From Molanna angustata (taxonomy: Eukaryota; Arthropoda; Insecta; Trichoptera; Molannidae), in the NCBI GenBank assembly GCA_963576475.1, contig OY754984.1:22900761-22964760 (forward strand): a stretch of DNA of 64,000 nt. The letters run 5' to 3'. The position numbers and the translations under genes are program-made. Below the pieces are notes generated by a model. That model was not told the origin of the DNA. It saw nothing but the letters and a program-made list of their open reading frames with translations, and did not search any database. Shown here one piece after another: positions 10,885-21,129 of the stretch (positions are counted from its first letter, which is position 1; the number at the start of each line of letters is the position of its first letter).

Positions 10885-11085
10885 TTAAAAGAACGATGGA
10901 AATAAGGGTGGGGTCCAGAAGACCAGGGTAGACCATTGACCACTTGGATGTTCACAATAACCAGATGTTCAAGGAAGCAAGGCTTCGTTCGGAGGACGCG
11001 GGGGACAGAAGAACTTGGAAGATGAGGACTAGGAGAGCTGACTGCGAGTAAATGGGGCAAAGGCTAGGGCAATAAAGGAGAAAAA
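10885..11085 (+). pseudogene. RTE-type LINE 3' fragment
   Basis: The plus strand reads TIDHLDVHNNQMFKEARLRS, EDAGDRRTWKMRTRRADCE and a stop. This looks like the DRxxWRxxxRRAD end common in insect RTE-like ORF2 proteins. An A/G-rich tail (aataaaggagaaaaaaatg) follows. It is strongly 5'-truncated and carries no reverse-transcriptase motifs. Confidence 0.6.
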
Positions 11086-11189
11086 AATGAATATCCAAAA
11101 AATCTGGGAATAACATGAAAATATAACCATTGCAAAAATAGCTTATTAATCACCTATTATACTTATTTCAATAAACTTCCCAGGAAATA

Positions 11190-11305
11190 TGAACTCTTAT
11201 AATTTCTACAATATTTTTTTATTATTCCGACGAACGTTTCGTCTTATAAGGCCACAATATACAAAAAATGGTCTATGAAAATATTGTAGAAATTATGAGT
11301 ATATA
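11190..11305. mobile_element. Short foldback with a GAAACGTTCGTCGG core
   Basis: Two arms of about 24 nt (11193-11217 and 11278-11303) form an imperfect inverted repeat built around atttctacaatatttt. Between them, on the minus strand, lies ataagacgaaacgttcgtcgg. The block gcGAAAcgt next to an inverted terminal piece resembles the two larger palindromes at 24737-25058 and 51576-51883. I suspect the end of a Penelope-like element; this is inference. Confidence 0.4.
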
Positions 11306-11315
11306 ATAATAATAA

Positions 11316-11515
11316 TGATAATAATAATTTATTTGTATAGCGCCGTTTAATGATTCGAGATCATACCATGGGCGCTGATAGTTTAATGTTGTGTTCTCTG
11401 AAACAAAGCTGCTTTTAATCCTTTAGTGAATGTGCTCTTGCTTTGAGCACTGCGGACATCTAGAGGCAGTGAATTCCACTTAATAGGACCACTCACACCT
11501 AAGAACTATATATTA
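11316..11515. repeat. Dispersed repeat with the tatagcgccgtt motif
   Basis: It begins in an (ATAATA)n run and continues atttgtatagcgccgtttaa, then ctcttgctttgagcactgcg. A related, inverted piece (acggcgctatataaattg) lies at about 17299-17316 inside a LINE relic. Similar AT-rich gcgct repeats occur in many invertebrates. It has no coding capacity and its class is unknown to me. Confidence 0.4.
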
Positions 11516-11960
11516 TTACCTAAGAACTATGGAATTCTAATAATTGGAAGTCTTTACACATTGATGACATGAAAAAATTATCAATTTTTATTTTATTTAA
11601 ATGCTGCTGGGTTCACATTTTTTTAAGTTGTGACCTTATTATTAAAAATCAAATATAATAAAATAACAATTGTTTTTACAATAATATTTTTCCGCCATAC
11701 TACATAGCAGTTCTTTGGCAGGGCAAATTTATTCTTTTACTAGGTTACATACCTATATTTAAGACAAATTTTTGCAGATCTATAGGTAGATATATACATA
11801 CCTATATATTAAGTAGGAATAATAAAATATGAAACTGAATAGGTTGCATTTTACCTCTAAGTTATAATAGATCTTTATAAAAACAAAAAGGATATAAAAT
11901 CTACATATTGTTAATCTATAGAAACTAAAAGAAAAATAAAAAAAAACTACTTCTTCTTCT

Positions 11961-12396
11961 TATTTTAGATCGTAGATCTGTTTTTTTCGAGAAAGCTATT
12001 CCTGTGAAGCTGAGGTCCATCTATCCTTCCACCTCTTCAGTGGTCTTCCGGGGACTCCGGGGAGGCGATGCCCTAGTGGGATTTCGTTTTTCGCTATGGA
12101 TGGGATTCGAGATGCGTCCATCCTGTTGACATAGTCCCTCCAAAATCTTCTTCTAACTCTACTCCATCGTATTATGTCCTCGGTATCACAGGTCCGCCTA
12201 ATGTCGTCATTGCGAATTCTGTCCCTAAGCGTCTTCCCTGTTATAGCCCTTAAAATCTTCATTTCCGATGTTCGTAGGAGGTTTTTGGTTCTGGTCGTGT
12301 CGGCTCTTGTCTCCACCGCATATGTCATGATTGGTCTTACACATGTCTTTATAAATTCTGACCTTACTATCCGTTCTTATGAATTTGTTAAAAAAA
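11961..12396 (-). pseudogene. LINE ORF2 C-terminal fragment (RTE-like)
   Basis: On the minus strand, from 12396 down, an open frame reads VRIYKTCVRPIMTYAVETRA, then LLRTSEMKILRAITGKTLRD, IRRTCDTEDIIRWSR, and PGRPLKRWKDRWTSASQE. This is the post-catalytic region of an RTE-like reverse transcriptase (thumb and C-terminal GRP-KRW block). The frame is open for 110 codons from the first Met and extends upstream without one. The tail ends in an AAGAAG run (ctacttcttcttctt on the plus strand). Relatives of the same subfamily lie at 16932-17712, 30480-31030, 32857-33017, 56670-57045 and 60455-60530. Confidence 0.75.
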
Positions 12397-12399
12397 ACT

Positions 12400-13295
12400 A
12401 GAAAAAATATATTATATTTATTTGACGCAATAGTTCACCACCGTCATTTTGCGGAACCATACGGTCCAGATTATTTGTATAGAACTGTCAAACCTTGTGT
12501 TTCGATACTATACACAATACGGCTCCGTATCGAATCGAATTAAAAAATTTCGAGTACCTTCATCAGACATGTTGTCTAGAGAGAGGATTCCCTTTTCGAT
12601 TATTATTGTCCCCGTACACAACAAAGGTTCGCCGAGTGGATCTCGATTATTTTTTTTTTTTTAAACATTGGAAACATTTTTTTGTGCGCGCCATAGTCGT
12701 ATTGAATCAGAATATGTTCATTGTCAAAATGATTTAAGTACTTATTTATGTATTCACCGATTTTATTGTAGTGATGAACGATTCAGAGAAAAAGCATTAC
12801 ATGTATTAATAATTGAACATGTATTGATAAAAACAAAAAAAAAACAATCAATATTATTTAAGCAAATATATAGATGCATACAAGCTAGGATGTTTGGGAC
12901 ATGACAATGGATATGAATAGAACTCTAAGGTTAATTTTTCCTAATAAATTAGGAGTATCAACGCGATTATTCAATAGGTATGTTATATAGAAACATCATG
13001 TCTCTAATTAATGTTTCTATATAGAAATATCATGTCTCTAAGTATATTATATTCCCGCTTCGTCTCTGTTGAGATATAAAAAAAACAAAATAAATAAAGG
13101 AACCATAATGAATTATTCTTATTTGTAATATTCTCGAAAGTGCCATTTTGGTATATTTTAAGCAGATTTATTTATTAAAATTCACATTGTTTGTATCGTG
13201 AATGTGTTATTTGACACGACCGCTTCTTCCTGAGGACAGACGCCAAACTAGTCTCAGGTAATTGATTCGTAGTTTAAACAAAGTAAATTATTCAT
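12400..13295. other. No gene recognised; small local repeats
   Basis: Overlapping short open frames at 12449-12904 resemble nothing I know. At 12980-13040 a ~35-bp unit containing tatatagaaa and atcatgtctctaa is repeated. At 13052-13074 a lone right end of family D (gcttcgtctctgttgagatat) is visible. At 13227-13261 a stem cctgag/ctcagg resembles the LINE 3' hairpin. Confidence 0.4.
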
Positions 13296-13640
13296 AATCA
13301 TCATCATCACCAATGGCGCTACAGCCCATCATGAGCCTTGGCCTCCCCAAGAACTTTCTTTATTTATATGTTTGTACATAATATAAACACATATATGGCA
13401 CACTAACGGGCTTATTGCCATTAGGCAATTTCTTCCAGCCAACCAGATTACAAAGATTGAAAAGTATGACAAAATAGTGAATGTACATCAACACAAGAAT
13501 GAAAGCAAAAAATCAAAGAAAATATATATACATATTACACTAATATATCAATTAAAACAAAAAACAAAATGAAAACACTTCATATCAAAAAAAGGATCGG
13601 AAAGGACAAGGAGAGGAAATTCGTTCCAGCTCATGGTTTA
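13296..13640 (-). mobile_element. Two LINE 3' tails, 5'-truncated
   Basis: Positions 13296-13350 match the tail of the LINE at 39973-40280 (catcatcaccaatggcgct, ggcctcc). Positions 13370-13640 are a second 3' UTR whose minus strand contains ggctggaagaaattgcctaa and tggcaataagcccgttag. That block is shared with 54638-54872 and 55280-55345. Neither piece has a coding part. Confidence 0.55.
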
Positions 13641-14464
13641 TGTATGTAATTTACTATTTTGAGCTCATTGTATGTATATTATACGTTCTAGCTCATCGTT
13701 AAAGTAAATTGTTACAAATTTATATTTTACAAAATCGACATACAATGTTCTATCTTTGAATCCATTACACCTGGCAGGTAAGACCTAATAAGCTCTCTCT
13801 TCCACCCTCTACAAAGGTAGGTACCAATATTCCCATCAAAGAGTTGCACAAATCTACCTGGTGACTACATATACGATCGTGTCAGACAATTGGTACAGTT
13901 ACAGCTACCTGCATTACCGACATTCCATACCAGGTATTCAGGTATGGATTACAGGAATCTACCACTTATCGACTGATCAATATATTATATTATACAACAC
14001 ATATAAAGGTCCAGATATTATGTCAACTGTCAAACATGTTTTACGAACCTCTGTGAGTTCTAGTGATGAGTAAAAGAGTAGCTGCATGACCATGAGCATA
14101 ACCAGGCTTTACATGACCAAAAGTCTTGTGGTCTCGTAAAATTTTACAAACTTTTTTTTTTAAAGAAAACAATCGCCTACGTACTATCGACATAATACTA
14201 CATACACATTGGAGCTTTTTGTCATATTTAATATAACGGAAAAAAAAACAAAATTGTTATTAAAGTCCAAGACTATCACAAAGACTGGGTATAAAGACCA
14301 AGACTAGGTCTTGGCCATGCTCATTTTTGATATCCTATTGCAACTCTTAACGTTATACAACAAATACTTACATAATTTACAAAAACATAATTAAGCATTT
14401 CTTCCGTAATAATTAGTAATAATAGATATACAGAATAAATATAGACACATAAACCAATACGGCA

Positions 14465-14682
14465 TAACCAGCGTAAGGTGTGCGGGTGTGCATAATATAA
14501 TAAAGGAAAGCACGACATATGCGTGTATGTCCACACACCAGTCTCATCTCACCTAAAAAGGCTTAATTCAGAATTGGTGGTGAACCTCATAGCTGAACTA
14601 TGTAAGATGATGGCTGTGGTTCATTTACGCATGTCCTGTAAGAGCCGGGTAATCGAAAATACAACAGGCAACAATAATATGT
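14465..14682. repeat. Family A pieces in inverted arrangement
   Basis: The minus-strand 3' half of family A (14465-14612: cagcgtaaggtgtgcgggtg ... ggtgaacctcatagctgaac) is followed by a plus-strand 5' piece (14640-14682: gtaagagccgggtaatcgaa). An internal inversion or two abutting insertions would explain this. Confidence 0.6.
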
Positions 14683-14842
14683 ACATGTCATAATAATATA
14701 AGCATCTAGGGTCTCTGCCCCTGGTCGCCGACGCGGCCCGACCCCGGAATAAACCGTTTTAGGACTTAAATTACAATTATTTTTTAAAATCCCAGAAACA
14801 CACTAAAACCTTAACTTTTTAATGATATATTTTTTTAAAAAA
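14683..14842. other. Short GC-rich patch in AT-rich DNA
   Basis: A GC-rich stretch of about 40 bases is centred near 14730 (gggtctctgcccctggtcgc, then gacgcggcccgaccccgg). It is out of keeping with its surroundings. It may be the 3' UTR of an unidentified retroelement; I do not recognise it. Confidence 0.3.
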
Positions 14843-14849
14843 AAAAAAA

Positions 14850-15015
14850 ATGAATATGTCCTTGTTAAACAAGTACATATACATCTTCCTACGTTCCCTA
14901 AAATAAGCAAATAAATGCTTGTGCCATAGGTGAACGAAATCGGTCGAGGCAGGATTCAAACTCGCGACCACTGGATTACTAGCCCAGCGCGCTAACCGCT
15001 CTGCCACCGACCCAT
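14850..15015 (-). repeat. S1 SINE, most complete copy
   Basis: The minus strand reads ggtcggtggcagagcggtta, gcgcgctgggctagtaatcc, then a B-box region, then cctgcctcgaccgatttcgt and the body tcacctatggcacaagcatt. It ends at aggaagatgtatatg and aaggacatattcatt. It is about 165 bp. The head resembles tRNA-Thr(AGT). The poly(T)/poly(A) run at 14820-14850 is the tail. Confidence 0.8.
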
Positions 15016-15019
15016 CTTT

Positions 15020-16570
15020 TAATTAATAACACATATTCAAAAATCACAGTAAAAAAAACTAGAAAAATAAACACAATAAAAAAACATGTTGTCTTTTACC
15101 AGAGTGCAAGCTCTTGTGTTTAAATGAGACATTTAAAAAAAAAATATTTATACATTATTATTGGTATACAAAATGAAGTGAATATAATTTACAAATCAGT
15201 TAAATTCAACAAGTCTATTTTATTTTTATTTTGAATTCATTATATTCAGTAACCAGTCTCATGTCTGTTTCAATTCGGTTGAACCACACCACCCCATTGT
15301 ACGAGTAGTAGTGCTGTGCGAAACTTGTACGTGTTAACGGGGTACATAAACGAACCAATATATTTTGTCAATCTGTACACGTACAAAGGCATGGTGCGAC
15401 CTTCCTAAGTCTTAAATTATATTTTTTACTAAGGTTTTTTTATTTATAATATTTATCAATCTTTGTATGTATGTATATTTTATTTTGATTTAAAAAAAAT
15501 AAATGCATTTTCATAAATCTAGTACCTACCTACCTATAATCAAAAAGAATATTAAAAACTTAGATTATATATGATACAGATACCTAGTCAGCGCAATGAA
15601 TGTATGCCAACTATAACTACGCTGAAACAGACGAATTTCTAGTATACGTACACCTAGAGATACGCACACCTACATAATACGTAGATCAACCGATCTACCG
15701 CCTCACCCACACATGTAAAAAAAAACTTGTCATACATTTGAATTCAAAATTTGTACTACACGCGGCTTCTGTACATTATAATTCTATGATTAAAAAGTTG
15801 AAAAAATAACAAATTAACGCAGTATGAATTACACGAAAACGAGAAAATATTCAACTTAACACAAAAACACAAAGGAAGCACACAATATCTTAAAAGACCA
15901 GATGCTTCCTTCACACATTCTGGAATCATTAAACAGTTAAAAACCTTTGTAATACACATTATTTGTGTTTTTATATGTTTGTAAAGGGTAATATAGGCAG
16001 TAAATTATTGGATAAATAAATAAATAAATGAATAAATACCAAATTGAACCGACGACCGCCGAAAAAGATGGCGAAAATACCTAATCATATTAAATATAGT
16101 GAAATAATTTATATTTAGTTAAGCTTTCATTTAATTTATATCAATATTTTGTTTATATATTTATCAAATAGAGCCATTTTTAAACGGTTCACGTACTATT
16201 TATGTATGTGGGAGTGTACGAACATCTATAAAATCAAAATACACGCCATATTTTCCCTCGATGGGAGGTTTGAGAGATAACTATTAATATTAGGGTGTAG
16301 AGAACGATGCAGACACACACCACACATACCCACAAGTTAACATCAAGAAATGACAGGCGTACGATATATACGAAATAGAAAATAATATAAGAAATGTGTA
16401 GATGTATCGCCTGATCCCGAAACTAACTTGACATGCCCTGTCTACCGATCACGAACGGCCACTGATATGTTATACCTAAACAATAATTAATAAATACCGA
16501 AATGTCAATCAGGAGCGGCCAATCCCGGGACCGCGGTCGGATGGATCTCACAATTAATTCTATATATATT
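15020..16570. other. No recognised gene or repeat
   Basis: AT-rich DNA with runs of taggtacctacc type and scattered short open frames (15756-15959 and 16423-16677, both minus) that match no family I know. I see nothing repetitive at the scale of this window except short AAAT runs near 16015. Confidence 0.4.
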
Positions 16571-16572
16571 AC

Positions 16573-16680
16573 AGGGTGACCCAAATAAACGGGGAGAAAT
16601 AAATTATTTTTCACACGTTTTTTACTCCTCACTACCCCAAGGGGATATATTCCAGTGCACAATACTTCCTTTTTCATAAC
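16573..16680. mobile_element. Possible mariner-type terminus next to a family B start
   Basis: tattacagggtgacccaaat at about 16569-16588 resembles the cagggtgNccc ends of mariner/irritans-type elements, but no partner end is visible. Family B begins at about 16627 (actcctcactaccccaaggg) and is lost within 40 bp. Both calls rest on short matches. Confidence 0.35.
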
Positions 16681-16931
16681 ATCTTTTTCCGTACAAGCAT
16701 CTTAAATTTGGAATCACATCCTACCGCAACTTTGAGTTTCAATTACTACTTCCTGCTTTCAAATGAAATCTAAGGAATTATTTCCTTACACATAACATTT
16801 AAATTTGTCTCCTTTTCAAATCATTGTCCCCTCCTCTCCCCTCCCCCCCGTTTTTTATTGTTTCAATATATATTTAATTCACATAAATTCTTGCCATAAA
16901 CACAATTTTCCTCATCAAATTAATATGGTTG

Positions 16932-17712
16932 GTTGGAAGAGAGCGACCTCCAGACAATGCTGAACAGATTCCACACTGCCTCGAAAAAATATAACATGCT
17001 TCTCTCTATTGCAAAAACTGAAAGCATGTCTATAGCCAGAGAGCACCATAGGTGCATAGGTATGAGTGTTGGAAATGACGTAATAGAGGAAGAGACGCAA
17101 TTTAAATATCTAGAGATCGAGATGGCATGTCACAATGATCTGTATGGAGTAGTGACACACTAAGCACACAAGGCCGCAGCAATCTCGGGCTGTCTGAGGG
17201 AAACCATATGGAAGAAAAAACACATAAGCACCAAGGGCTTTTACTAACATGAAAAACTAATAGCTACAAAGCGCCCTTGAGGTGAGTTTTCACGAAAACG
17301 GCGCTATATAAATTGTCCAACCATATATATATATATATATGAGGATCTACAAAATACGCGTAAGACCCATCCTAACATACGCCATTGAATCCAGAGCTGA
17401 TACCGTTCGTACCAAACAACTCCTGCGCACCAGCGAAATGAAAATACTGCGATGCAAAGCTGGCAAAAGTCTTCGTGATAGAGTCAGAAATACAGAGATC
17501 CGAAGAATCTGCGAAGCTGAAGACATCGTAAGATGGGGGCGCTAAAGGAGAAGGTACTGAAACGAACATTTCAGCCGCATGTCCGAAGATAAGATCCCAA
17601 AGATTGCCCGAGACAACGTACCGGAGGGGTCTCGACCACGGGGACGTCCACCAAAAAGATGGCGAGATAGTTGGTAGTCCACATCACAGTTGGCTGAAAA
17701 TGCAGCATAAAA
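16932..17712 (+). pseudogene. RTE-like LINE ORF2 fragment with a 110-bp insertion
   Basis: Residues encoded at 16932-17160 (EESDLQTMLNRFHTASKKYN, then FKYLEIEM) follow the catalytic FADD block in RTE reverse transcriptases. A stop at 17161 interrupts the frame, which continues as AHKAAAISGCLRETIWKKKH. A foreign segment at about 17233-17338 (with gcgctatataaattg and an AT run) splits it. The frame resumes at 17339 with RIYKIRVRPILTYAIESRAD, LLRTSEMKILR, and by frameshift RGRPPKRWRDSW near 17640-17675. Stops and a frameshift show it is dead. Confidence 0.75.
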
Positions 17713-17734
17713 CAGGCCCTGGGCCTAATGAAAG

Positions 17735-17850
17735 AACAACAAGAAGAAAAAGAAGGCTGAAAGATATTGCCATGTAGCAATAAGCCCGCCATTGTGTATC
17801 TTAATGTTATTAATTTGTACAAAATGTTTCAAATAAATAAATAAATATAT
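17735..17850 (+). mobile_element. LINE 3' tail
   Basis: The motif attgccatgtagcaataagc followed by ccgcc, then taaataaataaata, is the 3' UTR end type seen on the minus strand at 13400-13450 and 55300-55340. No coding part is present. The preceding AAGAAG run belongs to the RTE fragment before it. Confidence 0.55.
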
Positions 17851-18429
17851 TGAATACCTACCAAATTCACTCAACTATTTTCAGCGTTAAATATTTTAAT
17901 ATCTTTGACATATCTGTAATTGCCTTTAATGTAAGTCAAGTTTAAAGTAATATAACAAATAGCCGTTGAATTGTAATAAAATAAAAAAAATAAATATTCG
18001 ATATAAAAATTCAATATCATTGAGAGAATCGGTGGATATTTTGTGATAGTTAATACTAACTTTTTTTAAATGACAGCTCTTCCGAAACATATCGCGAAGT
18101 GGTTCATAAGAAAAGTGATAAATAGCAATCTATTAAGTCAAAAATGGTCACATTAAATTTCTTTAATCAATCAGGATGGTATAGGAAGCAGTTCGCTCGA
18201 CCACGTGCTAAATTCAAATCATTTTCAAATTTCAATCAGAATTTCTACAAATGCTTGTACATTTAAACATTTTTTTCTGAGACTTCTCTGGATTTTGTTT
18301 TTGCTGTATAATTTAAATCAAAATTGTACAACACAATTCCACCTCTATTGGTGGCTATGTCAAAAAAAACCGTGTTTAAATATTAAACAGTAAATTTCAA
18401 AAAAGATACAAGTACAAGTAATACTGCGG

Positions 18430-18905
18430 GGCAAAACATATATAGGTACATAACACAAGACATCGACATAACTTTCTACCACCTTGGACACGCACCTACC
18501 TCACACGGACAAAAACATTACAGACATCTTGCTCCAAAAATATTTAATATTATTAATAACGATACACTACCCTCCTCCACGCACAACAATTTCAAGCGTC
18601 AGGTAACACTTTGGCTTATGAATAAGGGCAGACAGGGATCGGAAACAGCACTAACACACATTTTAAGTTAAATTTGCACAAAACATTTTGAACATCTAAA
18701 TTATCTTACAAATCCAGTACAAATACATTTTTTTAATTATGCAATATTAATAATATACCATCAATATTTAACCTTTGTCTAAATGCCTAAGAGTACTACC
18801 TCAGAACAGGCGTTAAGCCTAGTGAGATAGTAAAATTTCAATATTTTTATTACGTATACCATTATGAAATGTACTGTGCTCAAATATGTAAATAAATAAA
18901 TAAAT
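18430..18905 (+). pseudogene. LINE 3' end with ORF2 C-terminus and 3'-UTR hairpin
   Basis: A frame at about 18461-18670 reads DITFYHLGHAPTSHGQKHYR, HLAPKIFNIINNDTLPSSTH and NNFKRQVTLWLMNKGR, then a stop. This is the H/R-P-xx-N block and final FK helix of CR1-like ORF2 ends. The 3' UTR contains the stem-loop at 18794-18832 (tactacctcagaacagg ... cctagtgagatagta) and ends in (AAAT)n at 18889-18904. This copy links the hairpin found alone elsewhere to a LINE family. Confidence 0.65.
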
Positions 18906-19333
18906 TCATGATTTTTTAATGTTGAGTTTAATTTGAGCCACACGTTAGTTCTCAATCAAAATGATTCCCATACCTAATATTAAAACGAAACATTTAATCC
19001 CTTCGGGAATCGAACTGATATGAATTTTGTATGAGAAGCAAAAAAAAATAAATAAATGAAAACAGATATATATTTTTTGTTATTTTGTTTCATAAAACAC
19101 ACTACTACCTACACGACCTACACGTATATATCTAATATACATTATGTATTACAATTAGTTATTTAATCATTTACCTACATTAAAAAATATATAATGAAAA
19201 AAATAAACTCAGTAAAAAATGAATAACCTGCCTATGTTAAGTACATAATGAAACAAAAATTGTGAATAAAATAATTATTGATGTCATTTATATACAATTT
19301 AATAATGAGCATACATTCAGTAGCGATATTATT

Positions 19334-19884
19334 TTTACTCCTCACTAACCCAAGGAGATATAGTGTGGAGTTATGATTTCTTAATTTTTAAGGGTATTTT
19401 TATTGCAGATTATCAACAAGTATCATGCTGAGATTGTATTCTGAAAGTTCATCACAATATATCTGTGTGTGTGTGTGTGCTATGTGCTGGTATGCTATGT
19501 ACGGCGTGTTTATTTTACTTTATCGATTATAGACTAAAGTACTCATTCGATTCTTTTCAAATTTTGATAACTTGTATATCTGATACTCACTTATACCCCA
19601 TTAGATTTTGAAGGATATCTGAATAGTGCTTCTTAATGTTTTTAAACGTCAAATATTTTAAAGTGACCCCATGCTCAGGAAACTTAAAATTTGAAATTTT
19701 GATTTGCAAATTGGTAAAGAGGCACATCACTCTCATAAAATGGCATTAAAGAATTATCAAGTTTTCGTAATAAAATATTTAAATAAAAAAATAATTTTAA
19801 AACTCATTTTTTGAAAATGCTGAATATTTTCCATACAAAATTTGAATACTTTATAGAATGACTTGTTAGTGAGGAGTTTAGCGT
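19334..19884 (+). mobile_element. Family B element, full-length copy
   Basis: It begins actcctcactaacccaagga after a T run and ends tgttagtgaggagtttagcg. Internal landmarks are ttgcagattatcaaca, gctgagattgtattctgaaa, a (TG)n tract at 19461-19478, gaaggatatctgaat and tttccatacaaaatttgaa. There is no ORF. The 13-mer inverted ends and internal microsatellite are shared by all copies. Confidence 0.8.
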
Positions 19885-20410
19885 TGAAATATTTGATAGT
19901 TAAAAAAATTGAGAAGTAGGTAAGTACTATTCAGATATCCTTCAAAATCTAATAATTGATTAAAGTAAAATAAACGCGCCGTACATAGCACACAGTACAT
20001 AGCACACAGCACGCAGCACATAGCACACACACACACATATACATACATTGTGATGAAACTTTCAGAATACAATCTCAGCATGATACTAGTTGATAATCTG
20101 CAATAAAAAAATAGCCTTAAAAATTTCGAAATCAAAACTACCCACTATATTCGTGGGTAGTATAACAGTGCCGACCGCCGTGGCACTGTTGGTAAGCCGT
20201 TCGGTTTCTGTGCGGGCGTCCTGGGTTCGATTCCCAGTAGAGGAGAAATATATTTAAATTCATTTCTCACGCAAATATTGCTTCTCTGGGCTGGAAACAC
20301 TGGTTAGTTGGAAGAAATTGCCATACGGCAATAAACTCGCCACTTGCGCATGGTGCAAGGAAGTGTTTATTATTATTATTATTATTATATTCCCTTGGGT
20401 TAGTTAGGAT
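19885..20410 (-). mobile_element. Family B element, inverted, with SINE S2 inserted
   Basis: On the minus strand it starts near 20410 (ttagtaa-like form ctaactaacccaaggg) and is split by SINE S2. It resumes at 20152 and runs to 19885, where it abuts the plus-strand family B copy head to head. The CA tract at 20017-20038 is the TG tract of the other copies. The target sequence tatattc flanks the SINE on both sides. Confidence 0.75.
20153..20385 (+). repeat. tRNA-derived SINE (family S2) with 7-bp TSD
   Basis: The head (about 20165-20244) has ccgtggcactgttggtaagc as A-box region and ctgggttcgattcccag as T arm. The body includes ctctgggctggaaacactgg and aaattgccatacggcaataa, and the 3' end is an (ATT)n run. 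TATATTC at 20146-20152 and 20386-20392 flanks it as a target-site duplication, and the host family B sequence is continuous without it. A tail copy lacking the head lies at 50638-50786. Its 3' part resembles LINE tails containing attgccat...ggcaataa. Confidence 0.85.
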
Positions 20411-20463
20411 TAAAAATGCTGTATGTAAAGTAATAATGTCAAATTACATTGGTCGGTCGGTCT

Positions 20464-20961
20464 ACTGTGAAGCACCGGCTTACAATAGTGCTTCCAAACT
20501 TTTCTATTAACATCGTTTTCATGTGTCCCGTAAGAGCCGGGTAATCGAAAATACAGAAGGCAACAATAACATCTCACATAGTTCAGCAATGAGGTTCACC
20601 ATCACACATTCTGAATGTAGTGTTTCGGGTGTCTCGTAAGAGCCGGGTAATAGAAAATACAACAGACAACAATAACATCTCACATAGTTCAGCAATGAGG
20701 TTCACCATCACACATTCTGAATGTAGTGTTTCGGGTGTCTCGTAAGAGCCGGGTAATAGAAAATATAACAGGCAACAATAACATCTCACATAGTTCAGCA
20801 ATGAGGTTCACCATCACACATTCTGAATGCAGTTCATTTTTAGGTGAGACGAGTCTGGTGTGTGGGGATAAACGCGTGTTGTTTTTATAATATACTGCAC
20901 ACCCACAAAACTGTCGCTGGTTACCTCACATTGTGGGATATGCCGTGATGGTATGAATGAA
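20464..20961 (+). repeat. Family A copy with a 106-bp internal triplication
   Basis: It starts ctgtgaagcaccggctta and ends gatatgccgtgatggtatg. The segment containing gtaagagccgggtaat and ttcagcaatgaggttcacca is present three times, with gagccggg at 20534, 20640 and 20746, an exact 106-bp period. The repeated units are nearly identical, so the expansion is young compared with the divergence between family A copies. Minus-strand open frames over this region are repeat artefacts. Confidence 0.9.
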
Positions 20962-20963
20962 CA

Positions 20964-21120
20964 TTGATCGGTGGCAGAATGGCTACTGCGCTGGAATAAT
21001 AAACTAGTGAACGCGGGTTCGAATCTTGCCTCGACCGATTTAGTTCGTCTGTAATACAAATATTCTTGATGAATATAATGAACGTATATGTTCTTACTTC
21101 AAGGACATATACATTCTTCT
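20964..21120 (+). repeat. S1 SINE, diverged copy
   Basis: The head is tgatcggtggcagaatggct with gcgggttcgaatcttgcctc, then the body cgaccgatttagttcgtctg. It ends with aaggacatatacattct. It directly follows the tail of a family A copy. The anticodon arm is degraded. Confidence 0.7.
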
Positions 21121-21129
21121 AAAAAACGA

